A stretch of 64,000 nucleotides of DNA from contig CAVXRO010000002.1 in assembly GCA_963764235.1 (NCBI GenBank), positions 115,664-179,663 on the forward strand, given 5' to 3'. This DNA comes from DATFVA01 sp963764235 (lineage in GTDB: Bacteria; Bacteroidota; Ignavibacteria; Ignavibacteriales; Ignavibacteriaceae). Every line of letters begins with the position of its first letter. Position 1 is the first letter of the stretch. The notes under the pieces were generated by a model. It made no database searches. It was given only the letters and a program-made list of their open reading frames with translations, and was not told the origin of the DNA. Made by a program: the position numbers and the translations under genes. Below are positions 44,651 through 54,222 of this stretch, in pieces.

Positions 44651-44690
44651 AAAGGGAATCACGGAATTGCCTGTGGTTCCCTTTTTACTT
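44651..44690 (+). terminator. Terminator after the orphan sorting tail
   Basis: AAAGGGAATCAC pairs with GTGGTTCCCTTT (one G-T), loop 10 bases, followed by T-rich sequence. It marks the end of the lost gene. Confidence 0.8.
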
Positions 44691-44806
44691 TTTTAAAAAT
44701 TCTTTCCTGATTTTAATAATAAGTTCTTTTTAAAATTGCTAAAGTATTCACATACCTTTATCTTTTAACAGTAAAAGATTTTCATTAAATAACCGCAGGT
44801 GCCATA

Positions 44807-45145
44807 ATGAAAACATATTTATCCCTTCTGATTTTCACTTTTTCCATAATTCAAATTGCTGCACAGCATTTTTATTCTAACAATCCGCTTGTTGCAACTT
44901 ATTCAATTGTTGCACGTGATCCTGAAACGGGTGAAATGGGTGTTGCAGTCCAATCGCATTGGTTTTCAGTTGGTTCAATAGTTTCGTGGGGTGAAGCGGG
45001 AGTTGGTGTGGTTGCAACGCAATCTTTTGTTAACCCAGCATTTGGTCCGAACGGTTTAGAATTGTTAAAATCGGGAATGACAGCCGAGCAAGTTGTCGAT
45101 AAGCTTATTGCAGAAGGGACACCGGAAGCTATTATTAAATGTTAA
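44807..45145 (+). pseudogene. Truncated DUF1028 secreted protein
   Basis: 112 residues with a signal peptide (ends IQIAAQ), then the DUF1028 start: TYSIVARDPETGEMGVAVQS, VGSIVSWGEAGVGVVATQSF and GLELLKSGMTAEQVVDKLIA. The family is normally over 200 residues; here the frame ends right after about 90 residues of domain (EAIIKC). The missing second half is not found in the 98 bases before the next gene. It may still be translated, but the fold is incomplete. Confidence 0.75.
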
Positions 45146-45243
45146 ACGCAGCGTGACTGGGAGATATTTGAAGCAAGAATTGGTGAAGTACAATTTTTAT
45201 TTTTTTTTTAATATTGCAGAAATGATTTTGATGTAAAGTTATT

Positions 45244-48200
45244 ATGAATTACTGCAAAAACATCTTCTTTATTTCAATAGTTTGTGCGACCATTACAAGC
45301 CAGTTAACCGCACAACCTACAAATTTAAAATTTGACCACATAGGGTTTGAACAAGGTCTTTCCCAATCAACAGTGTATGCCATAATGCAGGATGCATACG
45401 GTTTTATGTGGTTTGGAACACAGGATGGATTAAACCGTTATGACGGTTACTCCATCATAGTTTATAAACATGATCCAAGCAATCTAAATACAATTTCAGC
45501 TGACAGAATTAATCGTTTATTAAGTGATACTACAGGTGATCTATGGATAGGGACCTCGAATGGAGGATTAAACCGTTATGTTTTGAATGAAGATAAATTT
45601 TATCATTATAGCAATCAGGGAATTGATTCTCTAACAATAAGTAATAATACTATTAATACATTGTTTGAGGATTCTGAAGGAAATTTATGGATAGGGACTA
45701 ATGAGGGACTGAACCGCTACAATCGAGTTAATAATACTTTTACCCGTTTTTATTTTGATCAGAAAAATATATCAACATTAAATGGGAATTCAATAACAGC
45801 TGTATGTGAAGATTTAATCAATAATTTATGGGTTGGAACTTATAATGGTTTATTTAGAATGAATCTTAGGAATGATTCTGATTTTATAAAAATTAATAAT
45901 CTTAACACTTCTCCGACAACAATAAACGGTGATAATGTTACTTCTATGTATATTGATCGTTCCGGATCAATTTGGGTTGGGACATATAATACTTTCTTGA
46001 GATGTTACAATAAAAATTCCACGGATTTTGATCTTCGTTACTACAGCGAATCACCCATTAAAGCAATTTATGAAGATAATGAAGGAAATTTATGGCTTGG
46101 ATCCCCATCTACTGAGTTAATTATACTTGACTCAGATCAAAAGGGATTAATAGAAAGTAATAGCAGGTTTAAACCTGAAAGTTTTAATAAATACCGTATT
46201 AATACTATTTATCAAGATAAATCAGGAATAATTTGGATCGGAGGCTTCAACCGTGGAGTATATGTTTATGATCAGAAAAAAAATCATTTTAACCATTACT
46301 TGGACGATCCTCAAAATCCGTACAGTGTATTTTCAATTCTAGAGGCGCAAAGTGGGGATATTTGGGCAGGTACTTTTGGTAATGGTTTAATACACTTTAA
46401 TAAAAAAAGGGAGATAGTTCGGACTCATCTGTTCAATACAAGGAAACCAAATAGTATCAATAGTGATAAAATTTTTGCAATTTGTGAATCCTCAAATGGT
46501 ATACTTTGGTTTGGAACGATAGGAGAGGGACTTTATAGTTATGATAAAGTAACCGGTACCTTAAAACATTACACAGCACATTCGCCCCCGGATAATTATG
46601 GGCTCAGCAACAAGGATATATCTTCATTATACGAAGGCAAAAATGGAGACTTGTGGATTGGAAATGTAACGGGCGGTATTGATCTATTAAATAAAAACAA
46701 AGGTGTTTTTACACACTATTGTTCAGAAGAAAGTAGACCTAATTTAATTGGAGGGGGAAGATCGATTACAGCCATTCGTGAAGATGAGAAAGGCTTGGTC
46801 TGGATTGGTACTCTTGAGGGCTTGAAATGTTACATCCCTAAATTAGATTCAATTATAAATTACCAGATATCTATTGATTCAAGGCAGGCAATCAAGAAGA
46901 TTGAAGGTATTTTGAGTTTATCGATAATAGACAATATAATTTGGATTGGTACGACCCGAAACGGATTAGTTAAATTTGATCCGGGTTCCACTTCGGCAGT
47001 GATATATACTGATAAAGATGGCTTACCAAATAATGTAGTTTATGGTATAATACCGGATAATTCAGGAAACTTATGGTTAAGCACTAACAAGGGTATATCT
47101 CAATTTAGTATCGGAAATAAAACTTTTAAAAGTTACGATGTAAGGAATGGACTGCAGGCGAATGAATTTAATCAAGGCGCTTATTACAGAGGACGGAATG
47201 GAGAATTATTTTTTGGAGGCATAAATGGATTTAATTCATTTTTCCCTGATGATATAAATGATAATAATTACTTACCACCTGTTTATTTAACAACCTTCAG
47301 GATATTCAACAAAACGCTTCCCTTGCCAAACCCAATCCCAAATGATAGCAGGATAGAGCTCACATATTTTCAGAATTTCTTTTCTTTTGAATTTGTTGCT
47401 TTAAATTATACTTCTCCTGAAAAAAATCAATATGCTTATATTCTGGAGGGATTTGATAATGATTGGCATCTTGTGTCAGCACAGCAGCGTTATGCGAGTT
47501 ATACAAATCTCGATCCAGGCAAATATGTATTGCGTGTTAAAGGATCAAACAATGATGGGGTATGGAATGAGCATGGCACTTCTATGGTTTTAATAATAAA
47601 ACCTCCTTTCTGGATGACATGGTGGTTTAGAGGTATAGGTGTAGTTCTAATTATGTTGCTTGCATATTTTATTTTCAGAATTAGAATAACTAAAATTGAG
47701 CATGAAAAAGAATTACAGCAGGAGATATCTCACCGTTTAATTGAGAAGCAGGAAGAAGAAAGGAGCAGGATTGCCCTTGAGATGCATGATAGTCTTGGTC
47801 AGGATTTACTTTTTATTAAGAACCGGGCAAGTTCAATAATTAAAAAAAATTTTAATATACAAACAGCAACCGAAAATTTTAATCAAATTTCTTTGTATGC
47901 CTCCAGGGTTTTAAATATCCTGCGCGAAATTTCACATAATCTCAGACCTCCTGAACTTGATCAACTTGGCTTGACTGAAACACTTCGTTCTATCCTGCTG
48001 ACAGCAAGAGAATCAACTACAATAGAAATAAATGGTGAGGTAGAAAGTATTGATGGACTGATTCAACAGAGACTGGAGATTAACCTTGTTCGTATTATTC
48101 AGGAAGCACTAAGCAATATTCTAAAACATTCAGAAGCAACAAATTGCGAAATCATACTTACGACCATAGATAATCACATAGTCCTAAAGATAAGCGATAA

Positions 48201-48396
48201 TGGAAAGGGATTTAGCCGGAATAATGAACAAGCAGTAAAAAAGAAATCTGGTCTCGGGTTATCTGGTATGACGGAACGTGTCAGGATATTGGGTGGAATT
48301 TTTGAGATAAATTCCGCAGTTGGAGAGGGAACACGAATTGAAATTCGAATACCTTTTAATAACGAAACACAGCCCAGTCCGACTAAGGCGGATTAA
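45244..48396 (+). CDS. Two-component sensor kinase with beta-propeller sensor domain
   Basis: A 1050-residue sensor. It has a signal peptide (to about residue 23). About 14 Reg_prop blades (pattern LWIGTNEGLNRY, WFGTQDGLNRYDG) form periplasmic propellers to about residue 670, then a Y_Y_Y domain, one membrane helix (about 797 to 818), and a HisKA_3 kinase with the phospho-His in EMHDSLGQDLL (about 852). The HATPase has ISDNGKGFS and GLGLSGMTERV. Unlike the hybrid systems of Bacteroides it has no fused receiver; two separate regulators follow. The likely ligand is an extracellular glycan or peptide, unidentified. Confidence 0.92.
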   Translation: MNYCKNIFFISIVCATITSQLTAQPTNLKFDHIGFEQGLSQSTVYAIMQDAYGFMWFGTQDGLNRYDGYSIIVYKHDPSNLNTISADRINRLLSDTTGDLWIGTSNGGLNRYVLNEDKFYHYSNQGIDSLTISNNTINTLFEDSEGNLWIGTNEGLNRYNRVNNTFTRFYFDQKNISTLNGNSITAVCEDLINNLWVGTYNGLFRMNLRNDSDFIKINNLNTSPTTINGDNVTSMYIDRSGSIWVGTYNTFLRCYNKNSTDFDLRYYSESPIKAIYEDNEGNLWLGSPSTELIILDSDQKGLIESNSRFKPESFNKYRINTIYQDKSGIIWIGGFNRGVYVYDQKKNHFNHYLDDPQNPYSVFSILEAQSGDIWAGTFGNGLIHFNKKREIVRTHLFNTRKPNSINSDKIFAICESSNGILWFGTIGEGLYSYDKVTGTLKHYTAHSPPDNYGLSNKDISSLYEGKNGDLWIGNVTGGIDLLNKNKGVFTHYCSEESRPNLIGGGRSITAIREDEKGLVWIGTLEGLKCYIPKLDSIINYQISIDSRQAIKKIEGILSLSIIDNIIWIGTTRNGLVKFDPGSTSAVIYTDKDGLPNNVVYGIIPDNSGNLWLSTNKGISQFSIGNKTFKSYDVRNGLQANEFNQGAYYRGRNGELFFGGINGFNSFFPDDINDNNYLPPVYLTTFRIFNKTLPLPNPIPNDSRIELTYFQNFFSFEFVALNYTSPEKNQYAYILEGFDNDWHLVSAQQRYASYTNLDPGKYVLRVKGSNNDGVWNEHGTSMVLIIKPPFWMTWWFRGIGVVLIMLLAYFIFRIRITKIEHEKELQQEISHRLIEKQEEERSRIALEMHDSLGQDLLFIKNRASSIIKKNFNIQTATENFNQISLYASRVLNILREISHNLRPPELDQLGLTETLRSILLTARESTTIEINGEVESIDGLIQQRLEINLVRIIQEALSNILKHSEATNCEIILTTIDNHIVLKISDNGKGFSRNNEQAVKKKSGLGLSGMTERVRILGGIFEINSAVGEGTRIEIRIPFNNETQPSPTKAD

Positions 48397-48425
48397 TCTG
48401 TGATTGAATTCCTGGTTTGAAAAAA

Positions 48426-49079
48426 ATGAAAGAAGATACACAAATAATTATTGCAGATGATCATCCGCTTCTACGAAGGGGAGTTAAAGAGCTTATTGAA
48501 GGAGAGAGCGGTTGGATTGTTGTCGGGGAGGCAAGTGATGGTGAAAAAGCTCTTGAATTAGCAAGAAAATTTCCTGCTGCAATACTTATTATTGATATAA
48601 TAATGCCGAAGATGAATGGATTTGAAGTTGCTAAAGCAATAGGCGAAAACAAGCTTCCAAATAATATTATTATCCTGTCTATGCACAATAAAGAAAGTTT
48701 CTTCGATCGTGCTATGGATCTGGGAATTTTGGGTTACGTAATAAAAGACTCTGCAGATACAGAAATAATTGATGCAATTAAAAATGTATCAGCAGGAAAA
48801 TATTATCTTAGTCCTTCTCTGTCTAGTCTCGCAGTTAAACGGGGTCAATATATTACCTCCGCGAAAGATGATGCAGTAGGAATTTCAAGATTGACGGCTA
48901 CGGAAAGAAAAATATTGAAAATGATTTCCGAAAACCTGACTACAAAAGATATTGCTAATAAATTGTTTATAAGCGTTCACACTGTTGAGAGGCACCGGGC
49001 AAATATTTGTCACCGGCTCGACCTGCATGGTACAAATGTACTTCTTCGTTTTGCCTTAGAGCATAAAGAAATTCTTTAG
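48426..49079 (+). CDS. NarL/LuxR-type response regulator
   Basis: A 217-residue regulator. The receiver has IADDHPLLRRG acidic pocket, the phospho-Asp in LIIDIIMPKMNG and the Lys in VIKDSAD. The LuxR helix-turn-helix is LTATERKILKMISENLTTKD with ISVHTVERHRANI. Start ATG 48426 is preferred over an upstream TTG. It follows the HisKA_3 kinase by 29 bases, the standard cognate pairing. Confidence 0.92.
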   Translation: MKEDTQIIIADDHPLLRRGVKELIEGESGWIVVGEASDGEKALELARKFPAAILIIDIIMPKMNGFEVAKAIGENKLPNNIIILSMHNKESFFDRAMDLGILGYVIKDSADTEIIDAIKNVSAGKYYLSPSLSSLAVKRGQYITSAKDDAVGISRLTATERKILKMISENLTTKDIANKLFISVHTVERHRANICHRLDLHGTNVLLRFALEHKEIL

Positions 49080-49230
49080 TTCATTTCTTTTTATCCCGTT
49101 TACGGGGCTACATACTACTATGTAGGAAAATACATATCTTCTATTATTCCTTCGATCTTCATTTAGAAATATTTTTCAACAGCATAAATCAAATTTATAA
49201 TTTTTAATTTTTCACTTTTAATTGCTGCTA

Positions 49231-49602
49231 ATGAAATACCTGATTATCGATGACAATCCTGAAATGCAGAAGCTTATAAGGCAGGAATTATATTCGGAGG
49301 GGGACCAATTCGTTGAATGTTCGAACGGGGAAGATGCATTGACTGAGTACACTAAACATTTACCTGATTTTGTATTAATGGATATTAAAATGAATAAGAT
49401 AAATGGGATTACTGCAACGAAGATGATTAGGGAGAAATTTCCAAATGCCAGCATTATTATTATAACAAATTACGATACCATTATCTTCCGGGATGCTGCT
49501 AAAAAAGCGGGTGCAATTGCTTTTGTTTCAAAAGAAAATATTATTGATGTTAAAAAATACACTTTATCCAAAAATATATCTAATAAAATTACTTTCGAGT
49601 GA
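49231..49602 (+). CDS. Stand-alone response regulator receiver protein
   Basis: A 123-residue CheY-like receiver with no output domain. Motifs: IIDDNPEMQKL, phospho-Asp in DFVLMDIKMNKING, and FVSKEN with the Lys. It could be a phosphate sink or a second target of the kinase at 45244. ATG 49231 is chosen over TTG 49222. Its stop is 50 bases before the start of the secreted BNR protein. Confidence 0.88.
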   Translation: MKYLIIDDNPEMQKLIRQELYSEGDQFVECSNGEDALTEYTKHLPDFVLMDIKMNKINGITATKMIREKFPNASIIIITNYDTIIFRDAAKKAGAIAFVSKENIIDVKKYTLSKNISNKITFE

Positions 49603-49652
49603 GGAAAAAAATATTAATACATTTATTAACAAATAATATAAAAGGGTTACAA

Positions 49653-52118
49653 ATGAAAAACGTTATACTATTTTTCTGTTTCATTCTTGGTACACAATTC
49701 TTCTTACAAAATGAAATTTACCCGCAGTGGATACACACAGGGCCCGATGGGGGATGGATCAATACTGTAATGATCGATGGGACGAATGTATTTGTTGGAG
49801 CTCTTTCCGGAGCATATCGATCTACTGATAATGGTACGAGTTGGACAGGAATAAGTGATGGATTCCAATATAGTGTTGTTACTGCTTTTATAAAAAGTGA
49901 AGGGTATCTTTTTGTAGGCACCGATGGTGGTGGTGTTTACAGATCGACAAATGATGGTACGAACTGGTTGGAGGTTAACACTGGGATTCCAATTGGTACC
50001 AAAGTAACCTCTTTCGCTACGATGGGTTCGACTCTTTTTATGGGTGTCACCGTCTCCCCGGGCTCATCTGCTGCGGGGGTTTGGCGTTCAATTGATAATG
50101 GTGGAAGCTGGACACAAATTAACAACGGATTAACAACTCCAATTGATATCAGATCGCTCGCTGTTAATAGTTCAGGCACATCAATTTTCGCAGGAACCTT
50201 TACCAAAAAAGTATTCAAGTCAACAGATAATGGCGAGAACTGGATTCTATCCTCTACTGGGTTAGGGGCAAATACAGGACAAGCACTTGCTGTAAGTGGT
50301 ACAAATATTTTCACATGTGGTCGTACTACTGGTGCCTATCGCTCTACAGACGATGGACTTAATTGGACGGCAATTAACAATGGTTTGCCAACAACAAAAA
50401 AAATTCGCAATTTTGCTGTAAGCGGTACTAACGTATTCGCGGTAGATGAAGACGCAGGTGTCTTTATAACTACTGATAACGGTGCTAATTGGACACTTAC
50501 CGGTGCGGGGCTTGCGGGCGGCTTTAACCTTGCTGAAGTTGCGACTAGCGGTAGTGATATTTTTGTCACGGCACATTTTGCTGGAGTTTTTTATTCAGGA
50601 GATCTTGGTGCCACTTGGGCTGAAGCAAATAATGGTATTGCTAGCCAATACATAGAAGACATGGCTTCTATCGGATCAACTTTATTTGCTGCAACTGACC
50701 TGGGAGTTTATCGTTCTACTGATGATGGACTTAACTGGATTCCAATAAATAATGGGTTGGATGCTAGTGATGCTATAATGTCACTTGCTGTACATGGGAC
50801 TGATCTTTTGGCTTGTGGTTTCTCTAGTGGAGTGTACAAATCTACCAATAATGGGGATACCTGGGCATCAATGGGTTTGGTTGGTTCAAATCTGAGATCC
50901 ATCTCAGTCGTCGATTCAGTTTTATATGCCGGAGGATTTTTTCCTTTCCCTGCTGGTTCGCTTTCATACCGATCAACTGACAATGGTGCTACTTGGTTAC
51001 AGATGAATGATCTTAATACTTTTTGGTTGTTTAATGTTGTAGGAAATGATCAATATGTGTTTGGGGCAACTTTTGATGGAGTCTTTAGATCCACTGATGA
51101 CGGTGCAACCTGGACAGCTGCTAATACAGGACTCGTGAGTACCAAAATTTCAAATATTGTTTTTACGCCGGGGTATGTTTTTGCGGCAACTGGTGAGCAA
51201 AACGGTGGTGTGCCTGCTGATGGTGTATATCGTTCTTCGGACAACGGAGATAATTGGATTGCGGTTAATACGGGCTTACCGAGCGGTGCAGTATGCTGGG
51301 GTTTTGAGGTAAGTGGTGAAAATCTTTTTGTATCGACTTCCAGTGTTTTGACTTGGCATGTCGAAGATCAAATCTTTCGAACTACAAACAATGGAGATAC
51401 CTGGGAACCGGTTAGTACAGGTTTAGTGGCTCCTTATGTTCAAGGTCTTTATATCTACGGGGATTATATGTTTGCGTATACTTACGGATCGAGTGTTTGG
51501 CGCAGACTGTTAGATGAGATAATACCTGTAGAACTAATAACTTTTAATGCCTCTGTTATAAATAATAAGGTAAACCTTTTCTGGTCAACAGCAACTGAGT
51601 TAAATAACCAGGGATTTGAGGTTGAACGAGCTTCGTCTTTGACTTCGCCCAGTCAAGAAGATTGGGAAAAGATTGGCTACGTACCTGGTTTTGGAACAAC
51701 AACAGAACCGAAATCATATTCGTTTACAGATGGGGATGTTACAACAGGAACTTATCATTATCGCCTGAAGCAAATAGATTTTGACGCCAGCTTTGAATAC
51801 TTCAATGAAGTAAGTGTTGAAGTTGACTTTACACCAAAGGATTATACATTATACCAGAATTATCCTAATCCATTTAATCCTGCTACAACAATCAAGTATT
51901 CACTTCCTTATACAAGCAATGTAAAAATAGTTATATTCAATATGCTTGGTGAAGCAGTTAACGAACTTTTTAATGGAGTACAAGATGCAGGATACTATGA
52001 TATAGGTTGGAATGCTGGAAGTATAGCTTCAGGAATTTATTTCTATTCAATTCAGGCGAATTCAACAGACGGTCAACAAGAATTTCAATCTGTTAAGAAG
52101 ATGTTATTACTAAAATAA
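49653..52118 (+). CDS. BNR/Asp-box repeat protein with type IX sorting tail
   Basis: An 821-residue secreted protein. The start at ATG 49653 gives a proper signal peptide; an earlier GTG (49599) overlapping the receiver stop does not. More than ten Asp-box repeats (RSTDNGTSWTGI, RSTDDGLNWTAI, STNNGDTWASM) form beta-propellers of the sialidase/VPS10 shape. A linker domain (about residues 640 to 730) follows, then a Por secretion tail with YQNYPNPFNPATTIKYSLP and a terminal KKMLLLK. It should be exported by the type IX system and anchored or released. No catalytic residues were identified. It is probably controlled by the preceding two-component genes. Confidence 0.9.
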   Translation: MKNVILFFCFILGTQFFLQNEIYPQWIHTGPDGGWINTVMIDGTNVFVGALSGAYRSTDNGTSWTGISDGFQYSVVTAFIKSEGYLFVGTDGGGVYRSTNDGTNWLEVNTGIPIGTKVTSFATMGSTLFMGVTVSPGSSAAGVWRSIDNGGSWTQINNGLTTPIDIRSLAVNSSGTSIFAGTFTKKVFKSTDNGENWILSSTGLGANTGQALAVSGTNIFTCGRTTGAYRSTDDGLNWTAINNGLPTTKKIRNFAVSGTNVFAVDEDAGVFITTDNGANWTLTGAGLAGGFNLAEVATSGSDIFVTAHFAGVFYSGDLGATWAEANNGIASQYIEDMASIGSTLFAATDLGVYRSTDDGLNWIPINNGLDASDAIMSLAVHGTDLLACGFSSGVYKSTNNGDTWASMGLVGSNLRSISVVDSVLYAGGFFPFPAGSLSYRSTDNGATWLQMNDLNTFWLFNVVGNDQYVFGATFDGVFRSTDDGATWTAANTGLVSTKISNIVFTPGYVFAATGEQNGGVPADGVYRSSDNGDNWIAVNTGLPSGAVCWGFEVSGENLFVSTSSVLTWHVEDQIFRTTNNGDTWEPVSTGLVAPYVQGLYIYGDYMFAYTYGSSVWRRLLDEIIPVELITFNASVINNKVNLFWSTATELNNQGFEVERASSLTSPSQEDWEKIGYVPGFGTTTEPKSYSFTDGDVTTGTYHYRLKQIDFDASFEYFNEVSVEVDFTPKDYTLYQNYPNPFNPATTIKYSLPYTSNVKIVIFNMLGEAVNELFNGVQDAGYYDIGWNAGSIASGIYFYSIQANSTDGQQEFQSVKKMLLLK

Positions 52119-52633
52119 TTTTAAGCCTCCTTAAACATAATGGAAAGCTTTCTTCATTTCACGATGTTGAAGGCTTTCCAGATTATTACAGTAATTTTAC
52201 AGTATAACAATTGTCCATATACTCTCCAAAGAAGAGAACCTCGGATTCGACTGAGGTACTCTTCCTAAATTTTCTAATTCCTAATTATTTCTATTATTAA
52301 AATAAGTATCGAATTGTATTGCGGATAATAATGAAAATGAATTAAATATAGATACAATTAATTTCTTAAGGCTACAAAAATGGATCAGTTCAAAAATAAT
52401 TTGTGGAATTTGTGAACAAATTAGTGTACAATTGAAGCATAATTCAAAAAAGTGTTTGATTTCAGAGTTTATTAAAAGAAGGTCAACCATTTTATAATCA
52501 GCCGGTTAATTCTTTTAAATATTTCCTAAAAATTTAAGAGAATATATCAATTTAGTCTAGTTGTTTAACCAATGATCGGTGATTCAAATGGACATATATC
52601 CAACAGATACTTTTCATTTTAAATTAAGTATTT
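52119..52633. other. 515-base gap between BNR gene and intact integrase
   Basis: No gene recognised. It contains the hairpin at 52142 and otherwise low-complexity AT-rich sequence. Confidence 0.55.
52142..52179 (+). terminator. Hairpin after the BNR gene
   Basis: GGAAAGCTTTC pairs with GAAGGCTTTCC (one G-T pair), loop 16 bases, 23 bases after the stop. No clear T-run follows, so it is a weak terminator or stabilising stem. Confidence 0.5.
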
Positions 52634-53659
52634 TCAGCATGCCAATTTCTTTATAGCTCTTGAAAGACTTCCATTATCTAAATGAGAATAAATCTGAGTA
52701 GTAGCTATATTTGAATGACCAAGCAATGCTTTAACTATATATATTGAAACTCCGCGTTTTATCAATGCAGAAGCAAATGAATGACGTAATGTATGAAAGT
52801 GGATATTTTCGTTTAGATCTGCTGAGCTAACTACCTTCTTAAATTGCTTGCTGATAAACTCGCCATTCAACTTAATACTTAATTTACGGAAGAAAACAAA
52901 ACTGTTTTTAGTGTTACCGATATTTTGTGAATAACGCTGAAAGATTTTTTTAACATTTGGATGTATGGGAATGACTCTTTCTCTTTTATTCTTGGTGTTA
53001 AAATCATCAGTATTTTTTGTGCTTATAACTTCCTGAGTGAAATCAATCCAGTTCCATTTCATATTCAAGATTTCATTTAAACGCATACCAGTATAGAATG
53101 CGATTGTGAAAATATCTTTTAATAACTGATCTTCTGTTTTATTGAGAATAAGAATTAATTCGGCTTCAGACAAATAAACCGGAAAGGATTTTACAACCAT
53201 TGGAGATTTGATTTTGTTGAATGGGTTTTCCTCGATGTAATTCCAAACTACGGCTTTGTTAAATGCTGCTTTTAATGTGCGATGATATAATGAAGCGGCA
53301 AACTTAGATTTTGAATAAACGGAAGAAATAAACTGATCAATATTTTTTGAAGTGATGTATTCTAGGGGCGTGTCAGGAAGAAAAACTTGTAAACGGTTAA
53401 AAGATGGGGTGACTGCTTTGATAAGATACTTTTCTGAATATGTGTTTTTAACATAGGATTTATATTCAGCAATAAAACTGGAAAGTCTGATGGAAGTTTT
53501 TTTAGCCGAGGCTTCAATTTTTACTTCCGGGTTGAATGAAGCAAGAAACTTTTCCGCTACTTTTTTGATGGCTGTGCCAGTTGAAACCGTAGTTCTTTTT
53601 CCATCGCGGAAATAGACAAGCTGATAGTTTGACGATTTGTTATTGAGGACTAAATACAT
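52634..53659 (-). CDS. Tyrosine recombinase/integrase (intact)
   Basis: A 341-residue site-specific recombinase, start ATG 53659. It has an N-terminal arm-binding-like stretch (residues 1 to 60) and a SAM-like core-binding domain (about 70 to 165). The catalytic domain has all the key residues: Arg in TGMRLNEIL (about 192), HTLRHSFAS (about 290), GHSN (about 313) and the nucleophile Tyr in TQIYSHL (about 323). Unlike the three remnants, its 5' end, not its 3' end, faces an att copy (copy 3). It is the only complete integrase in the window and could act in trans on the att copies. Confidence 0.93.
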   Translation of the reverse strand: MYLVLNNKSSNYQLVYFRDGKRTTVSTGTAIKKVAEKFLASFNPEVKIEASAKKTSIRLSSFIAEYKSYVKNTYSEKYLIKAVTPSFNRLQVFLPDTPLEYITSKNIDQFISSVYSKSKFAASLYHRTLKAAFNKAVVWNYIEENPFNKIKSPMVVKSFPVYLSEAELILILNKTEDQLLKDIFTIAFYTGMRLNEILNMKWNWIDFTQEVISTKNTDDFNTKNKRERVIPIHPNVKKIFQRYSQNIGNTKNSFVFFRKLSIKLNGEFISKQFKKVVSSADLNENIHFHTLRHSFASALIKRGVSIYIVKALLGHSNIATTQIYSHLDNGSLSRAIKKLAC

Positions 53660-53681
53660 ACTGAAAATCCTTTCTTTTTCA

Positions 53682-53701
53682 GTATGGAGTTTGTATGGAG
53701 T
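53682..53701. repeat. Arm-type repeat pair before att copy 3
   Basis: GTATGGAGT twice with 11-bp period, between the intact integrase and att copy 3. The geometry matches the other right-end pairs but the sequence differs, in step with the different integrase. Confidence 0.6.
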
Positions 53702-53747
53702 GCCCAAATTATTTTAGAATTTGGCAAGAAAATCCATAAATCCCACT

Positions 53748-53792
53748 GCCTGTCACGCAGGAGGTCGCGAGTTCGAGTCTCGTCGGCCCCGC
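53748..53792 (+). repeat. Attachment site copy 3 (tRNA-Asp 3' fragment)
   Basis: The same 45 bases as 40006-40050. The identity with tRNA-Asp extends two bases further to the left than for copy 2. It marks the junction to element 3. Confidence 0.92.
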
Positions 53793-53799
53793 CAGTATA

Positions 53800-53830
53800 A
53801 AAGCCTGTAAGATAATAACTTACAGGCTTT
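53800..53830 (+). terminator. tRNA-type terminator after att copy 3
   Basis: The same perfect 12-bp stem and 7-base loop as at 43830. Confidence 0.75.
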
Positions 53831-53853
53831 GCCATTTTAAATGATTTTTGGTC

Positions 53854-53874
53854 GGTAACAAATTTGGTAACAAA
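53854..53874. repeat. Arm-type repeat pair, element 3 left end
   Basis: GGTAACAAA twice with 12-bp period, as in element 2. Confidence 0.65.
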
Positions 53875-53887
53875 TTTTACCAAAACT

Positions 53888-54222
53888 TTACACATCAGGT
53901 AGTTTTTTTAGTTCATCTCTGTGGTGTTTTGTGGAAAGTTTTGTATAGTAGGTCATAGTGGTTTTTATCTTTGCGTGTCCTACTAACAATGCTGTTGTAT
54001 TAATGCTTATTCCAGCTTCCTGAGCCCTTGAAATAAAATCTTTTCTGAAAGTACGAAGATTATATTTCCTATTATTCAATCCTATTTTTTTAGGTACCTG
54101 CTAAAAGCTTTTCCCATATTTTTAACTCCGGTGTAATTAAATAAATTACCCGACTGGACTTCATTGATTCTTTCTTCTAAAATATTTTTCAGAGCCGGAT
54201 GAAGTGGTCGGATAAACCACTG
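53888..54222 (-). pseudogene. Tyrosine recombinase remnant (element 3), frameshifted
   Basis: A near-copy of the element 2 remnant. The lower frame ends RDELKKLPDV with LLVGHAKIKT and MTYYTKLS. The upper frame, FIRPLHPALKNILEERINEV to AFSRYLKK, stops at TAG in CTA AAA AAA TAG. Similarity to element 2 ends abruptly at 54222, in the middle of the catalytic domain, where an unrelated plus-strand frame begins. Confidence 0.85.

Noticed and set aside
53650..53895. Minus-strand open frame containing GADETRTRDLLRDRQ
   Set aside because: It is the antisense translation of the tRNA-Asp fragment plus the arm repeats, a known type of spurious gene call.
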